DNA of 64,000 nucleotides. Source: Prosapia bicincta (lineage: Eukaryota > Arthropoda > Insecta > Hemiptera > Cercopidae). The stretch spans positions 47,022,729 to 47,086,728 of the forward strand of contig JBAIZL010000002.1 in NCBI GenBank assembly GCA_036971475.1. The letters run 5' to 3'. The notes under the pieces are model-generated. The model was not told the origin of the DNA. It was given only the letters and a program-made list of their open reading frames with translations, and ran no database searches. Shown here one piece after another: positions 1 through 11,086 of the stretch (within the stretch, counting starts at the first letter, position 1; the number at the start of each line of letters is the position of its first letter). The position numbers and the translations under genes were made by a program.

Positions 1-1310
1 GAGACTAAAAATGTTTTATAAATTTGTATTAACTATACGTTTAGGCTCTATAACACAGATATTATATCTGAAAAAGAATTTTAATAATGTTTTTTTGCAT
101 TTTCCATCTTTGGTCTGATTATCTAGAATGTGTTGTCTAGAAATGAGGTTTTTTATCTCAGGTTTTTATCATTCGTGTTATATGATTCCAATATTAGGTA
201 GTAATCAACTTTACATTAGTTAAACCAATAACTAAAACCTTTTTTATACGTAAAATACCTTTGTCGGTCTTGAAGCCCATCTCTATGCCATCATTATTTA
301 CAGCCTTACCATGCAGATTATGTATTGTAACATCACTTTTGATTTATTCTTTGTGTATTCTTAAATAGTTGCAACCTTGTTATATTTCTTAACTTGTATC
401 ATCTCTCTAATTGATTCGTTATCTTTTTTATCAATTTCTTTGTGGTTGAGGCTTGGTAAATATTTATAACATACACAAGGACCTTCTTTACCTACTGTCA
501 GATGTTTATATTTTGAAATGTTTTTTTTTGTATTTTGAAGGGCTGACATATCGCAATCACTCCATTATCTACTCTAAGAGATTTTATCCAGATGTTAGGC
601 TACTATTTGTTTTTATATTGTGTTATTAATAATTATGATTTTACATTCTCAATAAATGTTTGTTTTTGGCCATCAATCCCATTGGCAGATTCTGATTTTT
701 ATAGTCTTTGCAAACCAACTTCCTCTACTTTGGTGTTCACACCTTTCTTTGTAATGTAAATCTTTGATTTTTTGAGAGTACTGTATTGTGATTTATATCA
801 ATCAAGGTAAAAATGTAATTGTTATTAATTTAGTATTTAATTCATATTTCTCTTTCTTTGAGGGTAGGTTTAATTGAGTGTTAGATTTTTATATGGCTTT
901 TTTTGCATTCCAGCCATTTACTTCTGAATATTCTAAGACACACCAAGAAGTTTATTTTAAAAATAAATGTATTTGTAACTGAAGAAACAGATAGCTATAA
1001 GTCGCTAAATCACTCATCCAGAAAGTTCTGTTTACATGAATAATTCAATGTTTGACTTTTCCTTTCGCTCGGCAAACAGTATTACAATATCAAGAGAAAC
1101 TTTCCAAAGCAACTTGCTACTCAGTGTAATCTAATACAAATAAAATTTGCATATTCAACTTCATTATCACGATAAATATGTAACTCCTTAAATCAACACA
1201 ATGGAAAACACCTAGCTCTTTTGTAATAATTACAAGAAATGTTTGTAGTACACAGGATTGTAGTACACAATTTGTATTTCAAGGAGATAAACGTTTTTAA
1301 AAAGACGTAT
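1..1310. other. AT-rich sequence, no clear gene
   Basis: No convincing gene. On the minus strand, 361-549 encodes a 62-residue open stretch, and the frame just upstream of it reads IKSLRVDNG. That is vaguely like the core of a Copia-type integrase (LRSDNG). About 180-300 (minus) also looks coding-like, with GFKTDKGILRIKKVL. The order and spacing do not fit an intact Copia polyprotein, so this may be a badly decayed retroelement or chance. It ends at the target-site duplication of the BEL/Pao element. Confidence 0.3.
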
Positions 1311-1315
1311 GTATA

Positions 1316-1709
1316 TGTTTGGTAACAATAGTTTCGGAGGACCAATAATTATTATAATTATGTAAACTAATAGTTTGTACTTACGTGCACCGTGGAATAC
1401 ACACTTATCGCACTCGCGTATTAAATAAGCGATTTCTGGCCAGAAAACTTGTTCGTATTCCACGCACTGGTCACATTCGATATAAACATTAATAAAATAG
1501 TTACATTCTCGTATTCTAGTACCTAAGGTACGGAGATTGGAAAGTATAATAGTATACTGGAAAGTAGGGGTATCTGTCTACACTCCCGAAAGGTCTAACT
1601 TGCTCTGCCGGTTCAAACTGTAGAACCAATCTTATCACGGGTGAGCTTTGACTTTGGCGGCGGGTTTAAAATAAAAAAATGAGTCTATATTAATTTTAAA
1701 TACGTAACA
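1316..1709 (-). repeat. 3' LTR of BEL/Pao element
   Basis: 394-bp LTR, near-identical to 7513-7911 (about 7 substitutions and 2 indels). The sequence just inside it (1710-1730) reads GGCCCCCGGTA on the minus strand and is not a clean polypurine tract, so the plus-strand priming site is not obvious. Confidence 0.93.
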
Positions 1710-1852
1710 TACCGGGGGCCTTGAATCCTTCTAGGATTCTAAGAGAACTAACACAAATATAATACCTTTAGAGTTTATAAAAATAAAAAGTTCATAAAGG
1801 AAAATAAAAATATATCTTCTACAAAAAGTGAGCGCACTATGGCGCAAGTTCA

Positions 1853-3094
1853 TTATGAGCGTAGAGGTAGAGGGAAAACCTTGTGAGCAGGTCTTGTCAA
1901 GGTTCCCTGCTTTGTCTTCAAATGAACCACTCTTACTACACCATCCTTTCCTGGAGAAACCCTACTTATCCTAGCCAGAGGCCATGCGAGAGGTGGTGCA
2001 GGTTGATGCACTAACACGAGGTCGCCGATGCGCAGGTTGACAGTTGGCACGTTCCACTTCCCCCGTTGCTGAAGAGTATGGATATATTCTAGATGCCATC
2101 TCTTCCAAATACGCTGGTGAAAGGCCTTGACTAGCTGCCAGTGCTTGAGTCGGTTGGCAGGAACGTTGAAAAGATCCTCTTCTGGAACTGAAACCAATGA
2201 AGATCCTATTAAGAAGTGACCCGGGGTGAGTGCATTGAGGTCTGAGGCGTCGTTTGACAGAGGTGTGAGAGGTCTCGAATTCAAAATAGCCTCTACTTGA
2301 GTTGTGAGAGTGGAAAATTCACATAGAGTTAAAATATGTTCACCGATGACACGTCGGAGGTGATGATTTGCACTCTTGATTGCTGCTTCCCAAAGACCAC
2401 CTTGATGAGGAGCTGCAGACGGGTTGAAATGAAAGTTGATATTGTGTTGTAATGAGAATTCAGCAAGAGGGGTTCGGCCTGAAGAGATGATGAGATTTTG
2501 TAAAGCATTATTCGCTCCAACGAAACTCGTTCCACAGTCAGAATAAATATTTGTGCAAAGACCGCGTCTAGACACAAATCGGGTGAGAGCGGCAATAAAC
2601 CCATCTGTCGACAGGTCCGATACTACTTCAATGTGTACAGCCTTTGTCACAAGGCAAACAAAGATACAAATATATGCTTTGGTCAAGCGAATCGAGCGCA
2701 AATTGTGCATTTTGATGTTAAAGGGGCCTCCGTAGTCAATTCTGGTGTTGAGAAACGGACGAGAAGGAGTTAATCTTGCTTTTGGTAAATCACCCATGAG
2801 CGGAGATTTATTGTGAGGCTTGTGTCGGAAACATACAACACATTGAAAAATGCGAGAGCGTATTACACTTCGGGCCGAGAGTATCCACACATCCTGTGCA
2901 AGAAGTGATTGAGTCAATTAAGCGCCCAAGTGTAAGTATTTTCGATGATAAAAATCAATAAGAAGGTTGACGACATGATGTCGTTTGGGCAAAATCACAG
3001 GATGTTGCACATCCGTAGGAAGTTTTAAAGCGTTGAGACGTCCTCCCACTCGTAGGATATCATCCTTGTCGAGAAAAGGAGAGAGTCAGCGGAG
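1853..3094 (-). pseudogene. BEL/Pao integrase with internal stops
   Basis: This is the integrase end of the polyprotein, which inserts the cDNA and makes the 5-bp duplication. The open part is 1853-2917 (354 codons, nominal TTG start). The frame upstream to about 3085 is the same one, cut by TAA at 2918-2920, where a glutamine codon is normal. The zinc-binding N-terminus is split by that stop: the histidines (KRHHVV, FYH) lie upstream, and the cysteines CVVC lie downstream at residues ~26-29. The catalytic core has D61 (RIDYGGPF), D127 (YSDCGTSFVGAN) and E177 (GGLWEAAIKS). A C-terminal region typical of BEL/Pao (DLVLVHQP, LARISRVSPGKDGVVRVV) closes the frame. Confidence 0.9.
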
Positions 3095-4684
3095 TTATGT
3101 AGGTGGATCCTTCTTCATGGCAACGATGTAATCTCTGAACGCTGATTCTTGAACCATCTTGAAAATTGCCAGTCTTGACGCCCTCATTTCCAGAGTGTTG
3201 AGAGGACCATCGAACTTTCTTGAATGACGAGCGTTATGAGTAAATCGCAAAATATAAGCCATCACACGCTGGAGTCGGCTAAAGTGAGAAAACTGAGTGA
3301 GGAGCTCCCATTCATGACGAGCAGTTGATATGAGAGATATAGGTGAAATGGGTTTCTCTTCTCCTGTGTCAGTAAGTTTTGCAGGCATAAAATGAGATAC
3401 CGGCCAGTTATCATTAGATTTTTGTAGCCAAAGGGGGCCGTACCACCATAATGAGTGCTGTGGTAAATCTTTAGGAAGTAACCCACGCGACGCGCAATCA
3501 GCAGGATTATCTTCACTCGCTACGTGTCTCCAGTAATGAGAAGGCACTAATTCTTGTATCTGGGCTACCCGGTTGGCAACAAACGTCTTCAATCGATGAA
3601 GAGGTGTTTGTAACCATGTCAGTGTTACTGTCGAATCACACCATAGAAATACAGAAGAAAATTCCACCCTTTTTTCAAAAAGAGAGATAACATATCCTAC
3701 TAGTTGGGCGAGTAAATGAGCTGCACTTAGCTCTAATCGAGGTACCGTGAGCCTTTTCAGAGGGGCTACTCGAGTCTTCGATAATACTTGCCGAATTAAC
3801 ACAGAGTCGTCGCTAAGTTGGCATCTCAAGTAAACGACGGCGGCATAACTGTTCTCAGAAGCATCTGAGAAACCGTGTAACTCAAAGTTTCTCGAGTGTG
3901 TTATTCGTAATGCACGAGGAATTACAATTTCTCGTAAAGTATTAGCCGAGTCTGTAAAGGTTTGCCATAATTTCAATTGTTCAGATGGAAGTGGTTCATC
4001 CCAGTTCAATCCTTTGATCCATATTAGTTGCATAAAACGCTTGGCCCACATAACAATGGGTGAGAGAAAGCCACAAGGGTCGTAAATCTGGGCAATGATA
4101 CCGAGAATTTGACGTTTAGTCCTGGAATTGTGAGGAAAATTCAAATTATAGGTAAACGTATCGGTAGAGGGTGACCAGTGAAGACCTAATATAGTGAAAT
4201 GTGGTTGTTTACTGCCTTGAAGGAATACAGGGGTCTCTAAATGAGCATCAGGAAGATCTTGCAGCAGTTGACTGGAGTTAGATGTCCATTTGCGTAGTTC
4301 AAAGCCTCCGCGAGCCAGGAGCGAGATGAGTTGCTTACGGAGGCTCAAAGCCTTTTCTTCAGAGTCAGCTCCAGAGATGATGTCATCTACGAACGTCTGC
4401 GTGCGTGGAATATTTGCAGCTTCAGGATAGGAGTCACCTTCGTCTGCAGCGAGCTGATGTAAGGTTCTAATGGCAAGATACGGTGAACAATTCACTCCGT
4501 AAGTCACTGTCGTGAGCTTGTAGATTAAAGAGGGCTGATCTGGACTTTCACGCCATAAGATCAACTGATAGCACTGGTCATCAGGGTGCATTTTTACCTG
4601 TCTATACATTTGACGAATGTCACAAGAAAAAACAACGTTATGAATCCGAAAATTTAGTAATAAATCACAAATATTCGTTTGCAT
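3095..4684 (-). pseudogene. BEL/Pao reverse transcriptase and RNase H
   Basis: 529 open codons continuing the polyprotein after the frameshift near 4715. The nominal ATG at 4684 is internal, not a true start. The RT palm shows SCDIRQMYRQV and the catalytic box FVDDIIS (about residues 98-104), the BEL/Pao form of YxDD. The connecting A17-type region follows (ILGLHWSP). An RNase H domain has the acidic residues in FSDAS (~274), RLEL (~318), WCDS (~350) and DNPAD (~393). The open frame ends at TAA 3095-3097, followed in the same frame by TGA at 3086-3088. The polyprotein frame then resumes (LSPFLDKDDILRVGGRL), so these are nonsense mutations inside one original reading frame. Confidence 0.88.
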
Positions 4685-4695
4685 CTTTTTGCCTG

Positions 4696-7086
4696 TTAAT
4701 AAAATATTATTGAAATACCATTAGAGGTTTCAGAACTAGCATCAAATACAGTACGTAAACGAGTTGTGCTGCTAGACTCCTTTAAAACACCATGGTGAGG
4801 AAGGACGTAATGAGGTACAGTTAGATCAGTATTATGAGCGTATATCATGTGACCAGAGGCTAAGTAGTCAGCCATAAAATCAGTATATAGGGATTTAAAT
4901 TGAGGTTGAGCACTAAATTTCTTCTCTAGAGAGTGCAGTCTTTTTTCTGCATTTAAACGAGATTGACCCAGAGGAGGATGTTCAGTCTTGAATGGTAGTA
5001 GGACGCAATATCGGCCAGATTGGTCCCGAGTATGAATGGCGAGAAAGTGATCTTCACATAATGTATCTTCTTGAGAAAGCTTAGACACAGCACGGGGTTC
5101 TTCCTGTTGCCAAAACCTTTGTATTGAGTAGTGAAGGTCAATGTCGTTGACAACTAGAAGTGTAGTTGATAATTGAGAGCTGGAGTTACTATGAAGTTCA
5201 CTGCCAGATAGACATGGTGCGTTATCCATTACTAAAAAGCCAAAGTGTGTGCCTATTAGCCTGGGTAAACCAGGTCCGAGGTTATAAGCCTCTTGTATAA
5301 GTATGAGTGGAAATAAAGCACCACCAAGAAGAACGTCTATTCCTCCTGGCAAGTGAAACGTAGGGTCTGCCAAAACATAAGAACGAACCTTGGAAAGAAC
5401 TTCAGAGTCTACTTGTGTGCTTGGTAGGTTAACACATATAATTTCCAATATTAAAAATCTTTCATTAATTGAAATAACCTTGCCCCCAAGAGTTTCAACA
5501 GCAACTGAGGTGAGACCTTTTGAGCGTAAGGGTACCTGAGACAATCCTACCACACTATGAGTGGTCTTAGTACGAGGAGCACACAATAATTGAGCAGCAC
5601 GCTCGGTGAGAAAACAAGATTGACTGCCAGAGTCAACAAGAGCACGAAATACATGAGTAATACCGTTAGACGAGGTAAGCATAACAAGTCGAGTGCCTAA
5701 GAGAACAGTATTAGAGATTTGAGACGTATTTTGCTTTTCTTGACAGGTCATAGTGATTGGAGAAGGGGTTATTTCCTGTTGAAGTGTCGGAGAGTCTTGA
5801 CGCGAAGTTTGAGGCGTGGTCCGTTGCAGCGTAGAGTGATTTTCAAAATGTAATAATGTATGATGATTTTTGTGGCATTTGTAGCAACTAAACTTTGGCC
5901 TACAGTCCTTAAGATGGTGAGTACCTAAGCATGAGGTACAAAGCCCCTTTTCCTTTACAATTTTGAGACTGGATTTGAAGTCCTGACTCTTGAAGTCCGG
6001 ACACGAATATACCTTATGGTCAATTTTATTGCATATAAAGCATGGATGAGGTTTAACTTTAATGGAGGAGCCTTCTCCATAATTGTAGGACATTATTGAT
6101 ACTTTTTGTTTAAAGTATTTATTTTGGGAACCAGAGGGGGTGCGTAATCCAGACGAAGAGGGTTTCGAGGTGAAAGGAGAATGAAGATTGGCATCTTCAA
6201 CTTCATTACATTCTTTATTTAAAAACTTAATAATTTCCGCTGCATCAGGTATTGTAGTGGAGTCAACTCTCTCTTGAGTAACACTTGATGAACGGAAGTT
6301 TTCAAAACGGTTCCTAAGTTCACTATCCATTTTTCGTAAAAGCATAGCAGATAACAAAGGATTTTTACTAGTGATATCGATGTCAAGACCTTTAAGAGCT
6401 TGTATATTTTCTGAGTATAAATTTACAAAATTTCTTATTTGTTTAGGCGTGTTGTTTACAGAGGGCAAATCTAAAATTTGATTGAGGTGTAACGTAACTA
6501 ACCGCCTCGGCGAGTGATATCTTTCTTTTAATAAGTCATAGGCGACTTTATAATTAGCGTCAGAAATAGGGAGAGATTTAATTAAATTTAGCGGTTCTCC
6601 TGAGATAACGTTCAATAAATATTGAAGTTTAGAAACTGCTGGTAACGATGCATTTTCATGAATGCTAGCGTTAAATATATTAATAAATGAGATCCATTCG
6701 AGAAATTCACCATCGAAATGCTTGAGTTCATGCTTAGGCAGTCGTATATGTAACTGAGGAGTAACTATTTCACATTTAGGCCTTGTTGATGACATCTTTC
6801 TTTCTATCGAATATACGGTAGAATTAACATAATCGACTAACTCGTTGATGCTGTTAAGAGGAGCGTAGTTGGGTTCAAAATTCGGGTTAGCCTGTATTTC
6901 TAGTTCATGATAAATGTCTAAAATATCAGAAAATTCTTCACGAAGCCTATTTATAGATATAGCGCGCACCAACAATTTTTGCAGAAGTGACTTATCAGAT
7001 GTTTTTTTTGTTAGATCAAAAATCTCTTGAATTTGACTAAATATATTGTCTTTCTTTGATTTAATAACTGCCAAAGATTTTGCCAT
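4696..7086 (-). CDS. BEL/Pao Gag-protease, runs into start of RT
   Basis: 796 codons, starting ATG at 7086. It encodes the structural and protease part of the BEL/Pao polyprotein, which packages element RNA and matures the particle in the cytoplasm. A DUF1759-like Gag region covers about residues 115-210 (HFDGEFLEWISF). Three cysteine/histidine clusters at about 349-413 (CFICNKIDH, CTSCLGTHHLKDC, CYKCHKNHH) are nucleic-acid-binding knuckles. The aspartic protease motif VDSGSQS lies at about 484-490. From about residue 765 the sequence is the start of the reverse transcriptase (RLRTVFDAS). The frame then breaks and stops six residues later. The break falls inside a conserved RT block, so it is damage, not programmed frameshifting. 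The remaining RT continues in the next frame at 4684. Confidence 0.9.
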   Translation of the reverse strand: MAKSLAVIKSKKDNIFSQIQEIFDLTKKTSDKSLLQKLLVRAISINRLREEFSDILDIYHELEIQANPNFEPNYAPLNSINELVDYVNSTVYSIERKMSSTRPKCEIVTPQLHIRLPKHELKHFDGEFLEWISFINIFNASIHENASLPAVSKLQYLLNVISGEPLNLIKSLPISDANYKVAYDLLKERYHSPRRLVTLHLNQILDLPSVNNTPKQIRNFVNLYSENIQALKGLDIDITSKNPLLSAMLLRKMDSELRNRFENFRSSSVTQERVDSTTIPDAAEIIKFLNKECNEVEDANLHSPFTSKPSSSGLRTPSGSQNKYFKQKVSIMSYNYGEGSSIKVKPHPCFICNKIDHKVYSCPDFKSQDFKSSLKIVKEKGLCTSCLGTHHLKDCRPKFSCYKCHKNHHTLLHFENHSTLQRTTPQTSRQDSPTLQQEITPSPITMTCQEKQNTSQISNTVLLGTRLVMLTSSNGITHVFRALVDSGSQSCFLTERAAQLLCAPRTKTTHSVVGLSQVPLRSKGLTSVAVETLGGKVISINERFLILEIICVNLPSTQVDSEVLSKVRSYVLADPTFHLPGGIDVLLGGALFPLILIQEAYNLGPGLPRLIGTHFGFLVMDNAPCLSGSELHSNSSSQLSTTLLVVNDIDLHYSIQRFWQQEEPRAVSKLSQEDTLCEDHFLAIHTRDQSGRYCVLLPFKTEHPPLGQSRLNAEKRLHSLEKKFSAQPQFKSLYTDFMADYLASGHMIYAHNTDLTVPHYVLPHHGVLKESSSTTRLRTVFDASSETSNGISIIFY

Positions 7087-7490
7087 GATTAAATGATAGT
7101 TTTATAGTAGAAGATGTGATAACTGCTTTAATTTTTAAATTACAAAATGTTTTAAAGAGATTAGGCCTATGAGCGTATATATTTAACGGAGAGATAAATA
7201 AGCCTAAGTAAACAACAAATCGACATATGCTCAATGAGATAACCTTCTATAAACAACTGAAATCACTTTTCATAAACTTTTACAATTAATTTAAACCAAC
7301 ATATTAATGCACGCCAAAGCCAAACAAAGATAAGAGAGGATCAGCTGTTTCATATACTGCCACATGAAACTAGTTTTCCATTGTTTGCATGCACAGACAA
7401 AGTTTGAAAAAACTTGTAGAAATTGTAGAATGAACACATATAATGAATTGTATTTTATTTTATTTTTTATATAGGTCTTAAGGCTCAAGA

Positions 7491-7508
7491 TCCGGCCCTG
7501 CTGGACCA
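7491..7508 (-). promoter_or_regulatory. Putative tRNA primer-binding site
   Basis: On the minus strand, 4 nt inside the 5' LTR, the sequence TGGTCCAGCAGGGCCGGA begins with TGG, the complement of a tRNA CCA end. This is the expected place for first-strand priming. I could not assign the tRNA species. Confidence 0.5.
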
Positions 7509-7512
7509 AATT

Positions 7513-7911
7513 TGTTTGGTAACAATTGTTTCGGAGGACCAATAATTATTATAATTATGTAAACTAATAGTTTGTACTAACGTGCACCGTGGAATACACA
7601 CTTATCGCACTCGCGTATTAAATAAGCGATTTCTGGCCAGAAAAATTGTTCGTATTCCACGCACTGGTCACATTCGATATAAACATTAATAAAATAGTTA
7701 CATTCACGTATTCTAGTACCTAAGGTACGGAGATTGGAAAGTATAATAGTATACTAGAAAGTAGGGGTATCTGTCTACACTCCCGAAAGTTCTAACTTGC
7801 TCTGCCGGTTCAAACTGTAGAACCAATCTTATCACGGGTGAGCTTTGTCTGACATTGGCGGCGGGTTTAAAATAAAAGAAATGAGTCTATATTAATTTTA
7901 AATACGTAACA
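7513..7911 (-). repeat. 5' LTR of BEL/Pao element
   Basis: 399-bp LTR, upstream in the element's own orientation. It starts TGTTACG and ends CAAACA on the minus strand. It is followed inward by AATT and a likely tRNA primer-binding site. Relative to the other LTR it carries a 4-bp insertion (TCTG near 7850) and a 1-bp insertion in an A-run. The element's promoter should lie here, but I could not pick out a certain TATA box. Confidence 0.93.
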
Positions 7912-8429
7912 GTATATTTTCATTTGTCAGACTTTTTCCGGCAGTCTATAAGCACTATCAGCTATAGTTTAATAGGCACTATCGGTTTAATAGTAACTGA
8001 CACTATCAACTGTTTGAATTTATTGGTATATTCACCATAGTTACATAAATACATTTTTATTAACCTAGTATTTTTCTGTTTCGTTTATCAATAAATTTTG
8101 AAGAAGATATTCTACACACATTTTCATCCTACATGAAACATGAGGAAGAAGAAACGTTTCAAATAACTCAAATGATCTAATAATATACAAGAAAGACCAT
8201 ATTTGATTACTCTACCAATTTTGCAAATTGTAGTTTTTCAATAATTTTTTTTACCATCTTTATGGAATCGCGTTGATACATTCAGTTGTAGTTGGTCTAC
8301 AGGATTCCAGAAGGTGTATAGAGGTACAATTTACAGCCACCAGAAATGAAAATAAATGTATCAAATGTAGGCTTTTCATGTAGTTAATATTTTATTCTTT
8401 AGTCGAGATTATATATTGTTACTATTTAT
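7912..8429. other. AT-rich spacer, no gene seen
   Basis: Begins with the target duplication gtata of the BEL/Pao element. Otherwise it is AT-rich, with no recognisable coding sequence or repeat of note. Confidence 0.5.
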
Positions 8430-9110
8430 TATTAAAAACTCGGAGGAACCTAATCGGTGTTGTGCACTTAACTACACCATTTGTACTCTATTCCTATCCC
8501 TACCACAGGATTAGCACCGTGGATGACTATACTGTGGTCATAAGTATAGTATGTAGTATATAGTGGTCATAAGTATAGTCTGCTTTGCAGAATTTAAGTA
8601 CCCGACTGATGCTAAATACCTGGATGAGGTGTACATACCTGCCAGCCAAACCATTTTTTTTTGCAGCTCGCATGCAGGGATCTGAAATTGCACGTCGATT
8701 ATGCTTTCCTCTTGGTCCTCCTCGCATTGCTCACAGGAGACCAGGATCTTAAGATTTTGTATTGGAACTCCTTCAGATCTCAATGGTCTGTGACCAGCTC
8801 TACAGTAAATCTGACTTGAGATCTACTCAAAGAGAATAGTTCTGTGCTCCACAAGACTCCCGAGTATCCCCACAGTACCTTGGATCTGTTGCACCCCAAA
8901 GTCTCATTCCATTCTTTCCTGCACAACCTATCTATATGTGCCGTGACTCTCATACGCCCCTCCTATGCTAGAGAAGATATAGTCCAAACTATCAGCTTAG
9001 GTCTGGCACCAGCCTCACTTAATATCCTTCAGAGCTGCCTCACTGTCCGAGCTAATCCAGATGGCCTTGCCCTCTTGCCAGACCCGTGGTTATATAACTC
9101 AACTGAATAT
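8430..9110 (-). pseudogene. Decayed RNase H/C-terminal remnant of a non-LTR retrotransposon
   Basis: On the minus strand around 9070-9030 the frame reads WISSDSEAALKDI, matching the second half of a retrotransposon RNase H (SDSEAAL motif). Further on, 8783-8600 encodes CEQCEEDQE and FQIPACELQKK, resembling the cysteine-rich C-terminal tail of I/LOA/R1-group ORF2 proteins. Stops and frame changes lie between the pieces. The 3' tail region contains a short tandem duplication of ATACTTATGACCAC (about 8534-8580). It is not alignable by eye to the 28-kb and 54-kb elements, so it is a different family and older. Confidence 0.55.
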
Positions 9111-9137
9111 ATTTTGTATTATGTCACAAACAAAAGT

Positions 9138-9254
9138 TGGTTGAATTAGACTAAAGTTTAAAGTCTAATAAACGTAATACACTTTTGCTATTACTTCCGA
9201 CCAGACTTTTTAGGTCGCCAGTAGTAGCAAAAGTGTAATAAGTAATTAACAACC
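9138..9254. repeat. Nested hairpin repeat (MITE-like)
   Basis: Three nested inverted repeats. The outer arms are GGTTGaATTA and TAATtaACAACC. The middle arms at 9175-9194 and 9221-9240 match at 18 of 20 positions (core CACTTTTGCTA / TAGCAAAAGTG). The inner pair is CGACC/GGTCG around a 10-nt loop. A separate small hairpin TTAGACT/AGTCTAA lies at 9146-9168 inside the outer arms. No coding capacity. Confidence 0.6.
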
Positions 9255-11003
9255 AGCTCGTCATGAACAGCAACAAGATTTCGATATCTATTAAACAATG
9301 ATAGTTTTAAATAGGGTTAATTTTCATGTGATTTACTCTCAATGAATGGCGATAGGTGACCATTCTCTCTGAACCAACTAAAGCTGGGTTCCCATGGAAA
9401 CACCATCGGTGTTCCTACCTAGCTGGTCACAAAATCCTCAATAGAGTACTTTATACGGAAATGAGTGTAGTTTTGTTAATTTTAACATTTTTTTATACAA
9501 CTGCAAGGCTTTGAAACCATATGCGCTAGAGGTCCTTCACTCGTACAATTGGCGGATCTCTGTAGGCATTATAAACAGACTAATATATTATATTAGTCTG
9601 TACAAATCATGAGGAAAATAGACTTTAAAAATAAACTTTTATTTAAAATGTTGTAACTTCTATATAGTGTGCTAAATATGGTAAATTAGTCCTATTTATT
9701 TGTAATAAACGAATGAATTTCGTAAAAGACATAGTATTTTTAAACTAGCTTATGAATTTTATGATTTGTAACATTTTAAATGGTAAATAAAAGACATCGA
9801 TAGCGGAAAGAATGAACGACGGTGTTAGTGTCTTGACGCTTGACAGATTTACCTCACTTCCAATTTTGTAAGACCAGGGTGCAAAGGCAGACACTTCTAT
9901 TGTGAGATATCCTAACCAACAGCAGTGGGAATTAGACAATGGCTTATCAAACAATAGTAACTGCCTAAACTTTGCTTATGATTGTTATTATGTTAAATCT
10001 TCATCCGTGGCGTGTTGTTGTCTGTGACTTCACCATAAAGTTTCTATTTATATAAATTACTAAACATTGGATATACATTGTAGTTATCGAATCTTTTAGA
10101 GTCATGATTGTATTACGTGAATGTATGACATAAAAAGAATGCATTTTTATATCTGAATTGTATTATTATGTATATGTATATGTATATTCTGGTTTAAAAT
10201 AAATTCTTAGCCTACTTGTATAGTTTTATGCTTTGGGCATCATCAGTAAGATATATATTGAATGTAAGTAATGAAATCCCTGTCTGGTAAAACAAGTAAG
10301 AATTATGGTGGAAGGTAGCCTAACTTTAGGTACTAATAACCAATACGTAAGATTAAAGTATTATTGTAACAGATTAATAGAGACGTTTGCGTTTGGTGGT
10401 CTGAAAATTTACATATTGCATTCGATTCCTATTTCGTATACGACAACACAAATGTGTATTTATTATATACACACATTTCTTTACGCAGAATATTGGTAAA
10501 ACTACACAATAGAGACTTTTCATCAGTATAACGTATTCATAATCTCAAGTACTTTGTTTACTATCAATAACTAACAGCTCTGGCGTCCGGTGATATCTTA
10601 GCTGTTGACAGTGTACTAAGCTCTTGACGTTATCGCTATATTACATTGATGAAAAGCTTCCGGAATGTGGTTTCGTAAATATTCTTCTTTGTGGAATGGA
10701 TGAACATTATATATATATAAAGACACATTTATTACCTTTTACAATTGGCATATGACAGGCCTACATAGGTATTTTATTTTTTGTTGCTCTCTTATTAAAC
10801 TATCACTTACATTAACTATCAATATAATAATGTGAACATTTTAATACAATAACCCTAATAGCTATAAATTATTTATAATTATTTAATTTAATTATCTTAA
10901 TATTTACACCCCTGTTAAATTGTCATTTTATGTATGGTTAGTTAAATGAATTTCGACAAGAAAATAAATTATAAAAATATTTCACTTGCGTTTTATGAAA
11001 GGC
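9255..11003. other. AT-rich noncoding sequence
   Basis: No gene recognised. A degenerate hammerhead-like sequence on the minus strand near 10203-10251 is treated under findings. A (TATG)-type run is at about 10168-10188. Confidence 0.4.
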
Positions 11004-11015
11004 ACTCTCTCTCCT

Positions 11016-11082
<67 letters not shown>
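11004..11082. repeat. Compound (CT)n(AT)n microsatellite
   Basis: A CT dinucleotide run (11004-11040, one interruption) passes directly into an AT run (11041-11082). Confidence 0.95.

Positions 11083-11086
<4 letters not shown>

Larger units (their letters stand above)
1316..7911 (-). mobile_element. Complete BEL/Pao LTR retrotransposon, disabled
   Basis: A 6.6-kb LTR retrotransposon reading on the minus strand. Its parts in order are: LTR (7513-7911), primer-binding site, gag-protease, reverse transcriptase/RNase H, integrase, LTR (1316-1709). The LTRs begin TG and end CA. The insertion is flanked by the 5-bp direct repeat gtata (1311-1315 and 7912-7916), the duplication size usual for BEL/Pao integrases. 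Aligning the LTRs by eye gives about 7 substitutions and 2 small indels over ~395 bp, so the insertion is fairly recent. It is nevertheless dead. One frameshift lies inside the reverse transcriptase (near 4715), and three in-frame stops (3095-3097, 3086-3088, 2918-2920) separate RNase H from integrase. The family assignment rests on the gag of the DUF1759 type, the A17-type protease/RT arrangement and the integrase C-terminus. Confidence 0.93.

Noticed and set aside
4684..4740. Programmed gag-pol frameshift in the BEL/Pao element
   Set aside because: The frame change falls inside conserved RT sequence, not at a gag-pol border, so it is a disabling mutation.
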